From positions 1-64,000 of the forward strand of contig NZ_BBJF01000023.1 in the NCBI RefSeq assembly GCF_000739735.1: a stretch of 64,000 nucleotides of DNA, written 5' to 3'. Below the pieces are notes generated by a model that saw nothing but the letters and a program-made list of their open reading frames with translations, had not been told where the DNA came from and ran no database searches. This document shows positions 17,173 through 26,651 of this stretch, one piece after another; position 1 is the first letter of the stretch; every line of letters begins with the position of its first letter. Made by a program: the position numbers and the translations under genes. Origin of the DNA: Paraburkholderia ginsengisoli NBRC 100965. GTDB lineage: Bacteria; Pseudomonadota; Gammaproteobacteria; Burkholderiales; Burkholderiaceae.

Positions 17173-18963
17173 TCAGCTTGCCAGCCAGCATTCGCGCGCC
17201 TTACGCGCGGCGGCCCGTTTGTCTGTGACCGCGAGTTTGTAGCGCGCCACCTCCGGCCCGTCCAGCTTGAGCTGGGTGGTGCGCAGCTCGTCGCGCCGGA
17301 ACGCATGGATTTCGACCTTCGCGCCCGGCTGGTAGCGGGCGAGCAGGCCGTCGAGATTCGCGCCGGTAATGCGCAGGCCGTCGAGCGCGATCAGCACGTC
17401 GCCGGCCGACAGCCCCGCTTTCTGCGCGGCGCTGCCTTCGTGGACCGCCGCCAGCGTGCAATCCGCGCCGCCGCGCAGACGCGCGCCGAGCGACGGCTTG
17501 CCGTTCTTGTCCAGCTCGGGCGCGAGCGCGACGCCGAACGGCGCGAGCAGCGGGCCGAGCGGCAGATCGCGCGTACCGTGCACGGCTTCGGCGAACAGTT
17601 CGCCCAATTCCGCACCGGTCGCTTCCGCGAAAATCGTCTCGATCTCGCTTTCCTGCACGCCGGCCGGTTTGCCGCGATAAAAGTCACGGCCGAAGCGCTG
17701 CCACAACAGACGCATCACGTCGTCGAGCGATTTGCGGTTGCCGGTCTGTGCGCGGATCGTCAGATCGAACGCGAGTGCGACCAGCGAGCCCTTCGTGTAG
17801 TAGCTGACGATCGCGTTCGGCGCGTTCTCGTCCTGCCGGTAGTACTTGACCCACGCATCAAACGAGCTTTCGGCGACGGTTTGCTTGAGCCGCCCGCTAC
17901 CGCGCTGCACGCCGCCGACCACCTTGCCGAGCAGGCCGAAATAGTCGTCCTGCGAAATCAGGCCGCTGCGCACGAGGATCAGGTCGTCGTAGTAGGACGT
18001 GAAGCCCTCGAACAGCCACAGCAGCGACGTGTAGTTTTCGACGCTCAGGTCATACGGCGCAAACACCGCCGGCTTGATGCGCTTGACGTTCCACGTGTGG
18101 AAGTATTCGTGGCTGCACAGGCCGAGGTAGGTTCGGTAGCCTTCGCTCATTGCGTCGCGGCCCTGCACTGGCAGATCGCCACGATTGCAGATCAGCGCGG
18201 TGGATGCGCGGTGCTCCAGCCCGCCGTAACCGTCGGTGACGGCTTGGGTCATGAACACGTAGCGGTCGACCGGCGCTTTCTTCGTCTTCGGTTCGAACAA
18301 CGCGATCTGCGCTTCGCAGATGCGCTTCAGGTCAGCGGACAAGCGAGCCATGTCCAGCCCGATCACCCGCCCGGCGATCACGATGTCGTGCGGCACGCCA
18401 TGCGCGTCGAAAGTCGCCAGCTGGAATTCGCCGAGCGTGACCGGATGATCGATCAACTCGTCGTAGTTCTGCGCGCGATATTCGCCGAAGCCGTAGCGCT
18501 TCGTGCCGCGCGCTTCCGGCAGCGCGGTCGCGACGCGCCAGTTGCGATACGCGGCGCCTTGCGGCTTCTGGATATCCACCACGCACTGCGCTTCCTCGTG
18601 ACCGAGCGGCGACACGAATACGCTCGTGCCGTTGAAAAAGCCGGTCGTATCGTCGAGATGCGCGGCGCGCACCGACAGGTCCCACGCATATACCTCGTAG
18701 CGCAGCGTCAGCGCGCCTTTAACCGGCGCGACCTGCCACGTGTGCTTGTCGGTTTTTTCCACGCGCACCTTGCGGCCCGCGTCGTTCGTCGCGCGCAGTG
18801 TGACGATGTTGCGCGCGAACTCGCGCACCATGTAGCTGCCCGGAATCCACACCGGCAGCATGAAACGCTGGCCGGCCGGATCGGGATCTGCGACGGTTAC
18901 GGTGACTTCAAACAGATGGGCGGCGGGTTGCTTCGGAACGATGGTGTAGCGGATCGGCTTCAT
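17173..18963 (-). CDS. M61-family metallopeptidase with C-terminal PDZ domain
   Basis: 596-aa protein of the glycyl-aminopeptidase family M61. The zinc site HEYFH (285-289) is in context SHEYFHTWNVKRIKP, with GGLEH (247-251) upstream and LFEGFTSYYDD downstream. A PDZ domain occupies about 460-560 (AGLSAGDVLIALDG). No signal peptide is seen, so it is probably cytoplasmic. Substrates of bacterial M61 enzymes are poorly defined. dsbC lies upstream in the same direction behind a hairpin at 19064-19089. Confidence 0.88.
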   Translation of the reverse strand: MKPIRYTIVPKQPAAHLFEVTVTVADPDPAGQRFMLPVWIPGSYMVREFARNIVTLRATNDAGRKVRVEKTDKHTWQVAPVKGALTLRYEVYAWDLSVRAAHLDDTTGFFNGTSVFVSPLGHEEAQCVVDIQKPQGAAYRNWRVATALPEARGTKRYGFGEYRAQNYDELIDHPVTLGEFQLATFDAHGVPHDIVIAGRVIGLDMARLSADLKRICEAQIALFEPKTKKAPVDRYVFMTQAVTDGYGGLEHRASTALICNRGDLPVQGRDAMSEGYRTYLGLCSHEYFHTWNVKRIKPAVFAPYDLSVENYTSLLWLFEGFTSYYDDLILVRSGLISQDDYFGLLGKVVGGVQRGSGRLKQTVAESSFDAWVKYYRQDENAPNAIVSYYTKGSLVALAFDLTIRAQTGNRKSLDDVMRLLWQRFGRDFYRGKPAGVQESEIETIFAEATGAELGELFAEAVHGTRDLPLGPLLAPFGVALAPELDKNGKPSLGARLRGGADCTLAAVHEGSAAQKAGLSAGDVLIALDGLRITGANLDGLLARYQPGAKVEIHAFRRDELRTTQLKLDGPEVARYKLAVTDKRAAARKARECWLAS

Positions 18964-19063
18964 CGGCGGGGATCAGGAGAGGTGAGGCGGGAAATTTGAT
19001 CGATGCGTCGAATCGATGCAACGGGATCGACGCGGCGGCATGGATGCGGCGAGTCTGGATGCG

Positions 19064-19089
19064 AAAGGAGGCGCCTTGTGCGCCTCCTT
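19064..19089. terminator. Hairpin terminator between dsbC and the M61 peptidase gene
   Basis: Perfect 10-bp stem AAGGAGGCGC (19065-19074) / GCGCCTCCTT (19080-19089), loop CTTGT, followed by TTT in the minus direction just after the dsbC stop. Confidence 0.65.
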
Positions 19090-19111
19090 GCTTCTGCCTG
19101 TGCCGCGCGGT

Positions 19112-19837
19112 TCAGTGCACTGCGGACATTTCGCGGTCCAGCCGGTCGGCCGGCACGGCGCCCGGCAGGCGGCGGCCGTCGGCGAGGAACACCGTGGGCG
19201 TGCCCTCGACGTTCATCGCGTGGCCGAGCGCCAGGTTCTTGTCGATCGCGGCGGTGTCGCAGGTGCCGGCGGCGGTGGGCGCCTGATGGTTCTGCATCCA
19301 CGATTCCCAGGCCTTCGCGCGATCCGTCGAGCACCAGATCGACTTCGACTTGGCCGTCGAATCCGGCGACAGCACCGGGTACAGGAACGTGTAGACCGTG
19401 ACGTTGTCGAGCGACTTCAGCGACGTTTCGAGCTGCTTGCAGTACGGGCAGTTCGGATCGGAGAACACGGCGATCTTGCGCGCGCCGTTGCCGCGTACGA
19501 CCTTCACCGCGTTCGCGAACGGCAGGCTCGCGAAGTCGATGCGGTTGGTTTCGGACAGACGCGCTTCCGTCAGATTCTTGCGGGTCTTCGCGTCGACCAT
19601 GTCGCCGAGCATCAGGTAATCGCCGTTCGCGTCGCTATAGACGATCTGCGTGCCGAGGTTCACTTCGTACAAGCCAGCGATCGGCGACTTCGTGATGCTC
19701 TTGATCGTCACGTCGGCCAGACGCGTTTGCAGGGTGGCTTTGAGCTTGTCGGTCGTCTGGTCGGCCTGCGCCGAGCAACCGATCGTGAAGGCGGCGATCG
19801 CAAGCGCGCCGGCCACCATGCGGAAGGTTTTTTTCAT
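19112..19837 (-). CDS. dsbC: Periplasmic thiol:disulfide isomerase DsbC/G-type
   Basis: 241-aa protein starting MKKTFRM with GGAATTC as ribosome site. It has a signal peptide (cleavage likely after AQA, about 24; the segment TIGC at 18-21 also looks faintly like a lipobox), a dimerisation region (about 30-95) and a thioredoxin domain with active site CPYC (130-133). The cis-Pro region GTPTVF is present. It rearranges wrong disulfides in periplasmic proteins. A second Cys pair (IWCSTDR...GTCDTA) matches the structural disulfide of DsbC. Confidence 0.9.
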   Translation of the reverse strand: MKKTFRMVAGALAIAAFTIGCSAQADQTTDKLKATLQTRLADVTIKSITKSPIAGLYEVNLGTQIVYSDANGDYLMLGDMVDAKTRKNLTEARLSETNRIDFASLPFANAVKVVRGNGARKIAVFSDPNCPYCKQLETSLKSLDNVTVYTFLYPVLSPDSTAKSKSIWCSTDRAKAWESWMQNHQAPTAAGTCDTAAIDKNLALGHAMNVEGTPTVFLADGRRLPGAVPADRLDREMSAVH

Positions 19838-19969
19838 GCTGAATTCCTGGGTTTCGATCGCGCGTGCTGCGCGGTGTGTCACGTGCCCGGTCGGACCGGA
19901 ACGCCGTCAATCCGCTCATGATACCTGTGTTGCCGGCCGTGGCTGCCGGTGCGCGCGTGTGTGCGCGCT

Positions 19970-21142
19970 TTAGCCGAGCGCGGCCGACACCAGCCAGCGC
20001 TTGATGAACGGCTGCGCGCCCACGAAGGCCATACCGGTGTTGCGCAGCGCCTTGGCGAACGGGCCGGGCACGGAGAACAGTTTTTGCAGCCCGTCGGTGG
20101 CGATCATCAGCGCGCGGATGTCTTCGCGGCGCGCGCGTTCGTAGCGGCGCAGCAGCACCATGTCGCCGAGATTGCGGAACGATTCCTTGCCCGCGACGGT
20201 GTCGGCGAGCGCGGCGACGTCGCGCAGCCCGAGGTTCATGCCTTGGCCCGCCAACGGATGAATCAGATGCGCGGCATCGCCGACCAGCGCGACGCGCGGC
20301 GCGACCAGCCGGTCCACCGTTTGCAACGCGAGCGGGAAGCCCTGCGCGGGGGTCACGCAGTCGAGCGCGCCGAACTGGCCGCCGGTCGCGCGCTCCACTT
20401 CGGCGGCGAGCTGCGCCGGATCGAGCGCGAGAAGCTGTTCGGCATGCTCGGTGCGCGCCGACCAGACTAGCGACACGTGACCGTCAGGCATTGGCAGCAA
20501 CGCGATGATCTCGCCGTCGCGGAACCACTGGTAGGCGGTCTCGCCGTGCGGTTTTTCCGCTTTGAAATTGGCGACGACGCCGGTTTGCCGGTAGTCGCGC
20601 CGGTTCATCTTCGAGCCGATCTGCGCGCGCACCCACGAATGCGCGCCGTCCGCGCCGACCACCAGATCGGCCTCGACGACGTTGCCGTTGGCGAGACCGA
20701 CGCTCGCGCTGTCGGCGGTGAAGTCCAGCGCCTGAGCGCGCGTGTCGATCCACGTGAGATTCGGCTGGAAGCGCAGCGCCGCATCCAGCGCGCGCTCGAT
20801 CACCGACGACTCGACGATCCACGCGAGTTGCGGCACCGAAGCCTGAAACGCGGAGAAGTGCAGTTCAGCATGCGCGTCGCCGTAGACACGCATGTCGTAG
20901 ACGGGGCCGAGCCGCGCCATGTCGAGCGCCTGCCAGACCCGCAGGCGTTCGAGCAGCGCCTGCGAACTCGACGACAACGCATAGACCCGCGAGTCGAAGG
21001 CGGCGCCGGCGGGCAATGCCGCGCACGGTTGCGCGAGCAGCGCCACGCGCAGTCCGCCTTGCGTGAGCGCGAGCGCCGCGGTCTTGCCGACGAGCCCGCC
21101 GCCGATCACGGCGGCATCAAAGGTCTGGTGATGTGCGTTCAT
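19970..21142 (-). CDS. UbiH/UbiF/VisC-family FAD-dependent hydroxylase
   Basis: 390-aa flavoprotein monooxygenase. The N-terminal FAD Rossmann motif is AVIGGGLVGK (11-20), the middle has VVGADGAHSWVR (DG motif) and the C-terminal FAD contact is GDAAHLIHPLAGQGMNLG. The family hydroxylates the ubiquinone ring; which carbon cannot be told from motifs. It starts at MNAHHQTF; an in-frame upstream extension is Arg-rich and unlikely. It lies upstream of dsbC in the same direction with 132 nt between. Confidence 0.85.
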   Translation of the reverse strand: MNAHHQTFDAAVIGGGLVGKTAALALTQGGLRVALLAQPCAALPAGAAFDSRVYALSSSSQALLERLRVWQALDMARLGPVYDMRVYGDAHAELHFSAFQASVPQLAWIVESSVIERALDAALRFQPNLTWIDTRAQALDFTADSASVGLANGNVVEADLVVGADGAHSWVRAQIGSKMNRRDYRQTGVVANFKAEKPHGETAYQWFRDGEIIALLPMPDGHVSLVWSARTEHAEQLLALDPAQLAAEVERATGGQFGALDCVTPAQGFPLALQTVDRLVAPRVALVGDAAHLIHPLAGQGMNLGLRDVAALADTVAGKESFRNLGDMVLLRRYERARREDIRALMIATDGLQKLFSVPGPFAKALRNTGMAFVGAQPFIKRWLVSAALG

Positions 21143-21229
21143 CCGCGCATTATAGCTGCGGGGGTTGCGGGGGACGGATCGGCGCGTGCGGCATTTGCGC
21201 CTGAACAAGCCGCCTTTGACGGCTGGCCG

Positions 21230-21595
21230 CTAGTGTTGTGAACCCGCCGCCAGCGCCGCGTTCGCCTCGCGCAGTCGCATGAAGCGGCGATCGGCCTGGA
21301 GGATGCGCCACGCGCTCGCTTCGAGCTGGCCTTTGCGCTCGCGCTGGTCGCCCCGCACCGCGCAATCCGGAAAGACCTGGTCGTACACGCGCCAGAGCGA
21401 ATCGAAGTCGTTTTTATCGGCGAATTGCGCGATGCGCAGCCGATCGTCCTGCGACAGGCGGTTCGTCAGGCAATCGACCGTCTGCCGGTCCGTGTTGGCC
21501 TGCGCGTCGTCGAAATTCTGTGATAACCAGGTCGCGACCGCGCCCCCGACCAGCACCACCCCCACGCCTGTTCCCAGCCATCTGACTACTCGCAC
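21230..21595 (-). CDS. Small membrane-anchored or exported protein, unknown
   Basis: 121-aa protein with N-terminal hydrophobic helix (about 5-24: RWLGTGVGVVLVGGAVATWL) followed by a soluble, charged domain with two Cys (DCLTNRL, FPDCAVRG) that could form a disulfide outside the membrane. It is Arg/Gln/Asp-rich and predicted helical towards the end. It is 87 nt upstream of the UbiH-type gene on the same strand, possibly an operon with it and dsbC. I do not recognise the family. Confidence 0.7.
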   Translation of the reverse strand: MRVVRWLGTGVGVVLVGGAVATWLSQNFDDAQANTDRQTVDCLTNRLSQDDRLRIAQFADKNDFDSLWRVYDQVFPDCAVRGDQRERKGQLEASAWRILQADRRFMRLREANAALAAGSQH

Positions 21596-21970
21596 ATTGT
21601 TCCCCCGGAAAGAGCTCTGGCGGCTCTGAGCCGACGATTCTACAGCGGGCGCAGAAAAATAGGCCGGGATCGCGGTTGCCGCGCGGCCCGATTAGCTGGC
21701 CGTCCTTCCTGCTCGTGCTGCTCTTCGCTACCCTTCTCTGCCCCGCCCGCCTCTCCCGCCGCCGCAGCGGTAAGCCAGCGCGAACGGGTTACAATTGCGC
21801 TTTCCGTGAAACTCGCCCTCGATCGCGCACTCGACCATTGAGCCAACGCCCCGATTCGGTGACCTGTCCCGCTCCGCTGCGTTTGCCCGCCACGCCCCAC
21901 GCGTAGGCTTCCGAACCCGCACGCAGCGTCGAGCGCATCACGCAACTTACTGATTCACTGAAGGATTTCC
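21596..21970. other. Intergenic region upstream of ychF
   Basis: 375 nt between divergent genes without a convincing ORF. A TACAAT hexamer in GGGTTACAATTGCG (about 21789-21794) is a possible -10 for ychF, giving a leader of some 170 nt, but no good -35 is visible. AAGGATTT sits just before the ychF ATG as ribosome site. Confidence 0.4.
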
Positions 21971-23065
21971 ATGAGCCTCAAATGCGGCATCGTCGGCCTG
22001 CCTAACGTCGGCAAGTCCACCCTGTTCAACGCGCTGACCAAGGCGGGCATCGCCGCCGAAAACTATCCGTTCTGCACGATCGAGCCGAACGTCGGCGTGG
22101 TCGAGGTGCCGGATGCGCGTCTGAAGGCGCTCGCCGACATCGTCAAGCCGGAGCGCATCCTGCCGGCAGTGGTGGAGTTCGTCGACATCGCCGGTCTGGT
22201 GGCGGGCGCGAGCAAGGGCGAAGGCCTCGGCAACCAGTTCCTCGCGAACATCCGCGAAACCGACGCGATCACGCACGTGGTGCGCTGCTTCGAAGATGAC
22301 AACGTGATTCACGTTGCGAACAAGGTCGATCCGCTGTCGGACATCGAAGTGATCAACACCGAACTCGCGCTGGCCGACCTCGCGACCGTGGAAAAGGCGC
22401 TGTCGCGCTATTCGAAGGCCGCCAAGTCGGGCAACGACAAGGAAGCCGCGAAGAACGCCGCCGTGCTGGAAAAGGTGCGTGCGCAACTCGACCAGGCCAA
22501 GCCGGTCCGCGCGCTCGATCTGTCGGACGACGAAAAGGCCACGCTCAAGCCGTTCTGCCTGATCACCGCGAAGCCGACCATGTACGTGGCGAACGTGAAG
22601 GACGACGGCTTCCACAACAACCCGCACCTTGACGCGGTGACGAAATTCGCGGCGGCCGAGAATGCGCCGGTGGTGGCCGTGTGCGCGGCGATCGAAGCGG
22701 AAATCGCCGACCTCGACGAAGCCGACATGGAAGTGTTCCTCGCCGACATGGGCATGGAAGAGCCGGGCCTGAACCGCGTGATCCGCGCGGGCTTCAAGCT
22801 GCTCGGCCTGCAAACCTACTTCACGGCCGGCGTGAAGGAAGTGCGCGCGTGGACGATCCACGTCGGCGACACCGCGCCGCAAGCGGCGGGCGCGATTCAC
22901 ACCGACTTCGAGCGCGGCTTCATCCGTGCGCAGACGATCTCGTTCAACGACTACATCACGTACAAGGGTGAGCAAGGCGCGAAGGAAGCCGGCAAGATGC
23001 GCGCGGAAGGCAAGGAATACGTCGTGCACGACGGCGACGTGATGAACTTCCTGTTCAACGTCTGA
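21971..23065 (+). CDS. ychF: Redox-regulated ATPase YchF (OLA1 family)
   Basis: 364-aa Obg-related P-loop protein. G1 is GLPNVGKST (9-17) and the G3 region is DIAGLVAGASKGEGLG. The G4 position reads VANVKDDG rather than NKxD, the hallmark of YchF preferring ATP over GTP. A C-terminal TGS domain is present (AWTIHVGDTAPQAAG...). It binds ribosomes/70S and is linked to oxidative-stress and catalase control; C35 matches the redox-sensitive Cys of E. coli YchF. Monocistronic, closed by a terminator at 23101-23126. Confidence 0.95.
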   Translation: MSLKCGIVGLPNVGKSTLFNALTKAGIAAENYPFCTIEPNVGVVEVPDARLKALADIVKPERILPAVVEFVDIAGLVAGASKGEGLGNQFLANIRETDAITHVVRCFEDDNVIHVANKVDPLSDIEVINTELALADLATVEKALSRYSKAAKSGNDKEAAKNAAVLEKVRAQLDQAKPVRALDLSDDEKATLKPFCLITAKPTMYVANVKDDGFHNNPHLDAVTKFAAAENAPVVAVCAAIEAEIADLDEADMEVFLADMGMEEPGLNRVIRAGFKLLGLQTYFTAGVKEVRAWTIHVGDTAPQAAGAIHTDFERGFIRAQTISFNDYITYKGEQGAKEAGKMRAEGKEYVVHDGDVMNFLFNV

Positions 23066-23100
23066 GTCGACGTTCGACCGCGCAGCCTGCGCGTTCAGAA

Positions 23101-23126
23101 AAGCCCGCTTTCCGCGGGCTTTTTTT
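23101..23126 (+). terminator. Terminator after ychF
   Basis: Stem AAGCCCGC (23101-23108) / GCGGGCTT (23114-23121), short loop, then a run of seven T. Confidence 0.85.
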
Positions 23127-23400
23127 ATTGCCGCCGGCCGATTGCAGCGAGGCGCCGACCGCGCGCGCGAGATCGGTGCGGATCTGCGGCAGCGGCCCCT
23201 GGCCGCATCGAATCCAGTGGTGCGTTCTTTTTCGATTGTTTCCGTTTCGTGACAGCCGGTGTTAAATTGCGGCTTCCGGCGCGCCGTCGACCGCAGGCCG
23301 CGCCGCCCGGCTACCGACGCCACGTCCGACGCCGGACTGTCATCGAACACAAATAGAATCGCGCGATTCACTTCTGCGCCCATTCACGGAGACAAAATCG

Positions 23401-24726
23401 ATGAATTGCAAGCCGCTGTTCCGTTCGCTATCCATTGCCGCCGCGTTGAGCATCGGCTTCAGCCAGGCGGCCCACGCCGCGACTGAAATTCAGTTCTGGC
23501 ACGCGATGGAAGCCGCGTTGGGCGAACGTCTGGGCGACATCGCCACCGACTTCAACGCATCGCAAAGCGACTACAAGATCGTGCCGGTGTTCAAGGGCAC
23601 CTACGACCAGACGCTCGCCGCCGGCATCGCCGCGTATCGCAGCGGCAACGCGCCGGCCATTCTGCAGGTCTACGAAGTCGGCACCGCCACGATGATGCAG
23701 GCGAAGAAGGCCGTGATCCCCGTCACCGACGTGTTCAAGCAGGCGGGCGTGCCGCTCGACCAGAAGGCGTTCGTGCCGACCATCGCGAGCTATTACAGCG
23801 ACGCGAAAACCGGTCAGCTGATCTCGATGCCCTTCAACAGCTCGACGCCGGTGCTGTACTACAACAAGGACGCGTTCAAGAAGGCCGGGCTCGATCCGAA
23901 CCAGCCGCCGAAGACCTGGGCCGAGCTGCAGACCGCCGCGCAGAAGCTGAAGGCGTCGGGCATGTCGTGCGGCTATTCGTCGGGCTGGCAGAGCTGGATT
24001 CAGCTCGAGAACTACAGCGCGTGGCATGCCGCGCCGTTTGCGTCGAAGAACAACGGTTTCGACGGCCTCGACGCGCAGCTCGAATTCAACAAGCCGTTGC
24101 AGGTCGCGCACATCCAGTTCCTGCAGAACATGCAGAAGGACGGCACCTTCACCTATGTCGGCCGCAAGGACGAACCGGTGTCGAAGTTCTATAGCGGCGA
24201 CTGCGGGATCATCACGAACTCGTCGGGTTCGCTCGCCACGATCAAGAAGTACGCGAAGTTCAGCTTCGGCACCGGCATGATGCCGTACGACGCGAACGTG
24301 AAGGGCGCGCCGCAGAACGCGATCATCGGCGGGGCGAGCCTGTGGGTGTTGTCGGGCAAGGACCCGGCCGTCTACAAGGGCGTCGCGAAGTTCCTCGCGT
24401 ATCTGAGTTCGGCGCCGGTGGCCGCGAAGTGGCACCAGGACACCGGCTATCTGCCGATCACGACCGCCGCCTATGATCTGACGCGCCAGCAGGGCTTCTA
24501 CGAGAAGAACCCCGGCAGCGACACCGCGATCCGCCAGATGCTCAACAAGCCGCCGCTGCCGTTCACGAAGGGCTTGCGGCTGGGCAACATGCCGCAGATC
24601 CGCACGGTGATCGATGAGGAACTCGAACAGGTGTGGGCGCAGAAGAAGACGCCGCAACAGGCGCTCGACTCGTCGGTCTCGCGTGGCAACGAGTTGCTGC
24701 GCCGTTTCGAAAAAGCCGGCAACTAA
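23401..24726 (+). CDS. ugpB: sn-Glycerol-3-phosphate ABC transporter, periplasmic binding protein UgpB
   Basis: 441-aa family-1 solute-binding protein. The signal peptide ends at about AAHA-AT (26); the mature part starts TEIQFWHAMEAALGERL, the standard UgpB N-terminus. The ligand-site segments GYSSGWQSWIQLENYSAWH and SSGSLATIKKYAKF agree with the E. coli protein. It captures glycerol-3-phosphate (and glycerophosphodiesters) for UgpAEC. It is followed by a 16-bp perfect hairpin, not a terminator, before ugpA, which should allow higher expression of the binding protein than of the membrane parts. Confidence 0.93.
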   Translation: MNCKPLFRSLSIAAALSIGFSQAAHAATEIQFWHAMEAALGERLGDIATDFNASQSDYKIVPVFKGTYDQTLAAGIAAYRSGNAPAILQVYEVGTATMMQAKKAVIPVTDVFKQAGVPLDQKAFVPTIASYYSDAKTGQLISMPFNSSTPVLYYNKDAFKKAGLDPNQPPKTWAELQTAAQKLKASGMSCGYSSGWQSWIQLENYSAWHAAPFASKNNGFDGLDAQLEFNKPLQVAHIQFLQNMQKDGTFTYVGRKDEPVSKFYSGDCGIITNSSGSLATIKKYAKFSFGTGMMPYDANVKGAPQNAIIGGASLWVLSGKDPAVYKGVAKFLAYLSSAPVAAKWHQDTGYLPITTAAYDLTRQQGFYEKNPGSDTAIRQMLNKPPLPFTKGLRLGNMPQIRTVIDEELEQVWAQKKTPQQALDSSVSRGNELLRRFEKAGN

Positions 24727-24770
24727 GGCGGCAACCAAGAGACAACCGGGACGCATAAGGCGTTCGTCGG

Positions 24771-24804
24771 TACGGATTCCGGTGCGCTCGCACCGGAATC
24801 CGTA
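24771..24804 (+). repeat. 16-bp perfect inverted repeat between ugpB and ugpA
   Basis: Arms TACGGATTCCGGTGCG (24771-24786) and CGCACCGGAATCCGTA (24789-24804) are exact complements. No T-run follows. It resembles the REP-type hairpin of malE-malF, which protects the upstream binding-protein mRNA from 3' decay. Confidence 0.75.
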
Positions 24805-24828
24805 GTGCAGCCAACTTTGGAATCCTCG

Positions 24829-25713
24829 ATGGAAAAGCGCTCCAGCTTCGGCACCAGCCTGCTGCCCTATCTGCTCGTCGCGCCGCAACTCGCGATCACG
24901 GTGCTGTTCTTTCTGTGGCCAGCGGGCGAAGCGCTCTGGCAATCCACGCAGAGCCAGGATGCGTTCGGCACGTCGAGCGAGTTTGTCGGGCTCGCGAACT
25001 TCAGGCAACTGCTTTCCGATCCGCTCTATCTGTCGTCGTTCAATACGACGCTGATCTTCTGCGCGCTCGTCACGGTGTCGGGGCTCGTGATCTCGCTGTT
25101 GCTCGCGGTCTGTGCCGATCGCGTGACGCGCGCCGCGAAGACCTATCAGACGCTGCTGATCTGGCCGTATGCGGTCGCGCCCGCCATCGCCGCGGTGCTG
25201 TGGACGTTCCTGTTCAACCCGAGCATCGGCCTCATCACCTACGCGCTGGCGAAGTACGGCATCGTGTGGAATCACGCGCTGAACGCGGGCCAGGCGATGT
25301 TCCTGGTGGTGCTCGCGTCGGTGTGGAAACAGATCAGCTACAACTTTCTGTTCTTCTATGCGGGCTTGCAGGCGATTCCGCGCTCGCTGATCGAAGCAGC
25401 GGCGATCGACGGCGCCGGTCCCGTGCGGCGCTTCTTCGGCATCGCGCTGCCGCTCCTGTCGCCGACCAGTTTCTTCCTGCTGGTGATCAACATCACCTAC
25501 GCGTTCTTCGACACTTTTCCGGTTATCGACGCGGCCACCGGCGGCGGCCCCGCGCAAGCGACCCGCACGCTGATCTACAAGATCTTCGCCGAAGGCTTCC
25601 AGGGGCTCGACATCGGCAGCTCGGGCGCGCAGTCGGTGATCCTGATGGCGATCGTCGTCACGTTGACCGTCGTGCAATTCCGCTTCATCGAACGCAGGGT
25701 TCAATACTCATGA
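24829..25713 (+). CDS. ugpA: Glycerol-3-phosphate ABC transporter permease UgpA
   Basis: 294-aa permease with six hydrophobic spans and the ABC EAA loop EAAAIDGAGPVRRFFGIALP. The start is set at the ATG of MEKRSSFG; a GTG eight codons upstream directly abuts the hairpin and is less likely. Length and N-terminus (LLPYLLVAPQLAITVLFFLW) match UgpA. Its TGA overlaps the ugpE ATG by 4 nt. Confidence 0.93.
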   Translation: MEKRSSFGTSLLPYLLVAPQLAITVLFFLWPAGEALWQSTQSQDAFGTSSEFVGLANFRQLLSDPLYLSSFNTTLIFCALVTVSGLVISLLLAVCADRVTRAAKTYQTLLIWPYAVAPAIAAVLWTFLFNPSIGLITYALAKYGIVWNHALNAGQAMFLVVLASVWKQISYNFLFFYAGLQAIPRSLIEAAAIDGAGPVRRFFGIALPLLSPTSFFLLVINITYAFFDTFPVIDAATGGGPAQATRTLIYKIFAEGFQGLDIGSSGAQSVILMAIVVTLTVVQFRFIERRVQYS

Positions 25714-26555
25714 TCGAGAACCGCCGCGGTTTCGACCTCTTCTGCCACGCGGTGCTGATTCTCGGCGTCGTGCTGGTGGTATTTCCGGTGTACGTCGCGT
25801 TTTGCGCGGCGACCATGAGCGAGCACGAAGTGTTCAGCGTGCCGCTGTCGCTCGTGCCGAGCACCCATCTATTCGAGAACGTCGCGACCATCTGGTCGCG
25901 CGGCAGCGGCAACGCGGCGGCGCCGTTCGGCCGCATGCTGTTCAACAGCCTCGTGATGGCGCTGGCGATCTCGATCGGCAAGATCGCGGTGTCGATGATC
26001 TCCGCGTACGCGATCGTGTTCTTCCGCTTTCCGTTTCGCACGCTGTCGTTCTGGCTGATCTTCATGACGCTGATGCTGCCGGTCGAAGTGCGGATCTTCC
26101 CGACCGTGCAGGTCGTGTCGTCGATGCACCTGAGCAACACGTACAGCGGTTTGACGTTGCCGCTGATCGCATCGGCCACCGCGACGTTCCTGTTCCGCCA
26201 GTTCTTCATGACGCTGCCCGACGAGCTGATGGAAGCGGCGCGCATCGACGGCGCGGGCGCGATGCGTTTCTTCTGGGACGTGGTGCTGCCGTTGTCGAAG
26301 ACGAACATGGCCGCGCTCTTCGTGATCACGTTCATCTATGGCTGGAATCAATACTTGTGGCCGATCCTGATCACGAGCCAGCAATCGCTGATGACCGCGG
26401 TGGTCGGCATCCGCAGCATGATCGCATCCGGCGACACCGCAACCGAATGGCACCTCGTGATGACCGCGACGCTGCTCGCGATGCTGCCGCCGCTCGCCGT
26501 CGTGCTGACGATGCAGCGCTGGTTCGTGCGCGGGCTGGTGGATTCGGAGAAGTGA
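25710..26555 (+). CDS. ugpE: Glycerol-3-phosphate ABC transporter permease UgpE
   Basis: 281-aa permease, the same length as E. coli UgpE. The EAA loop reads EAARIDGAGAMRFFWDVVLP. It starts MIENRRGFD at the ATGA overlap with ugpA, so translation is coupled. It pairs with UgpA to form the transmembrane channel, powered by UgpC. Confidence 0.93.
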   Translation: MIENRRGFDLFCHAVLILGVVLVVFPVYVAFCAATMSEHEVFSVPLSLVPSTHLFENVATIWSRGSGNAAAPFGRMLFNSLVMALAISIGKIAVSMISAYAIVFFRFPFRTLSFWLIFMTLMLPVEVRIFPTVQVVSSMHLSNTYSGLTLPLIASATATFLFRQFFMTLPDELMEAARIDGAGAMRFFWDVVLPLSKTNMAALFVITFIYGWNQYLWPILITSQQSLMTAVVGIRSMIASGDTATEWHLVMTATLLAMLPPLAVVLTMQRWFVRGLVDSEK

Positions 26556-26651
26556 TCGACGCGGCGTGGCATGGCGACACCCGGACACGACGATGGCATT
26601 GAACAGAAAACACCGCGCGGGGCGCGGCAAGCAACGAAAGGCTAAAACGGC

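Noticed and set aside
23428..25704. A 758-codon open frame on the minus strand opposite ugpB-ugpA
   Set aside because: It is the antisense shadow of strongly supported genes, Arg/Asp/His-rich and without motifs. Such frames are expected with GC-rich third positions.
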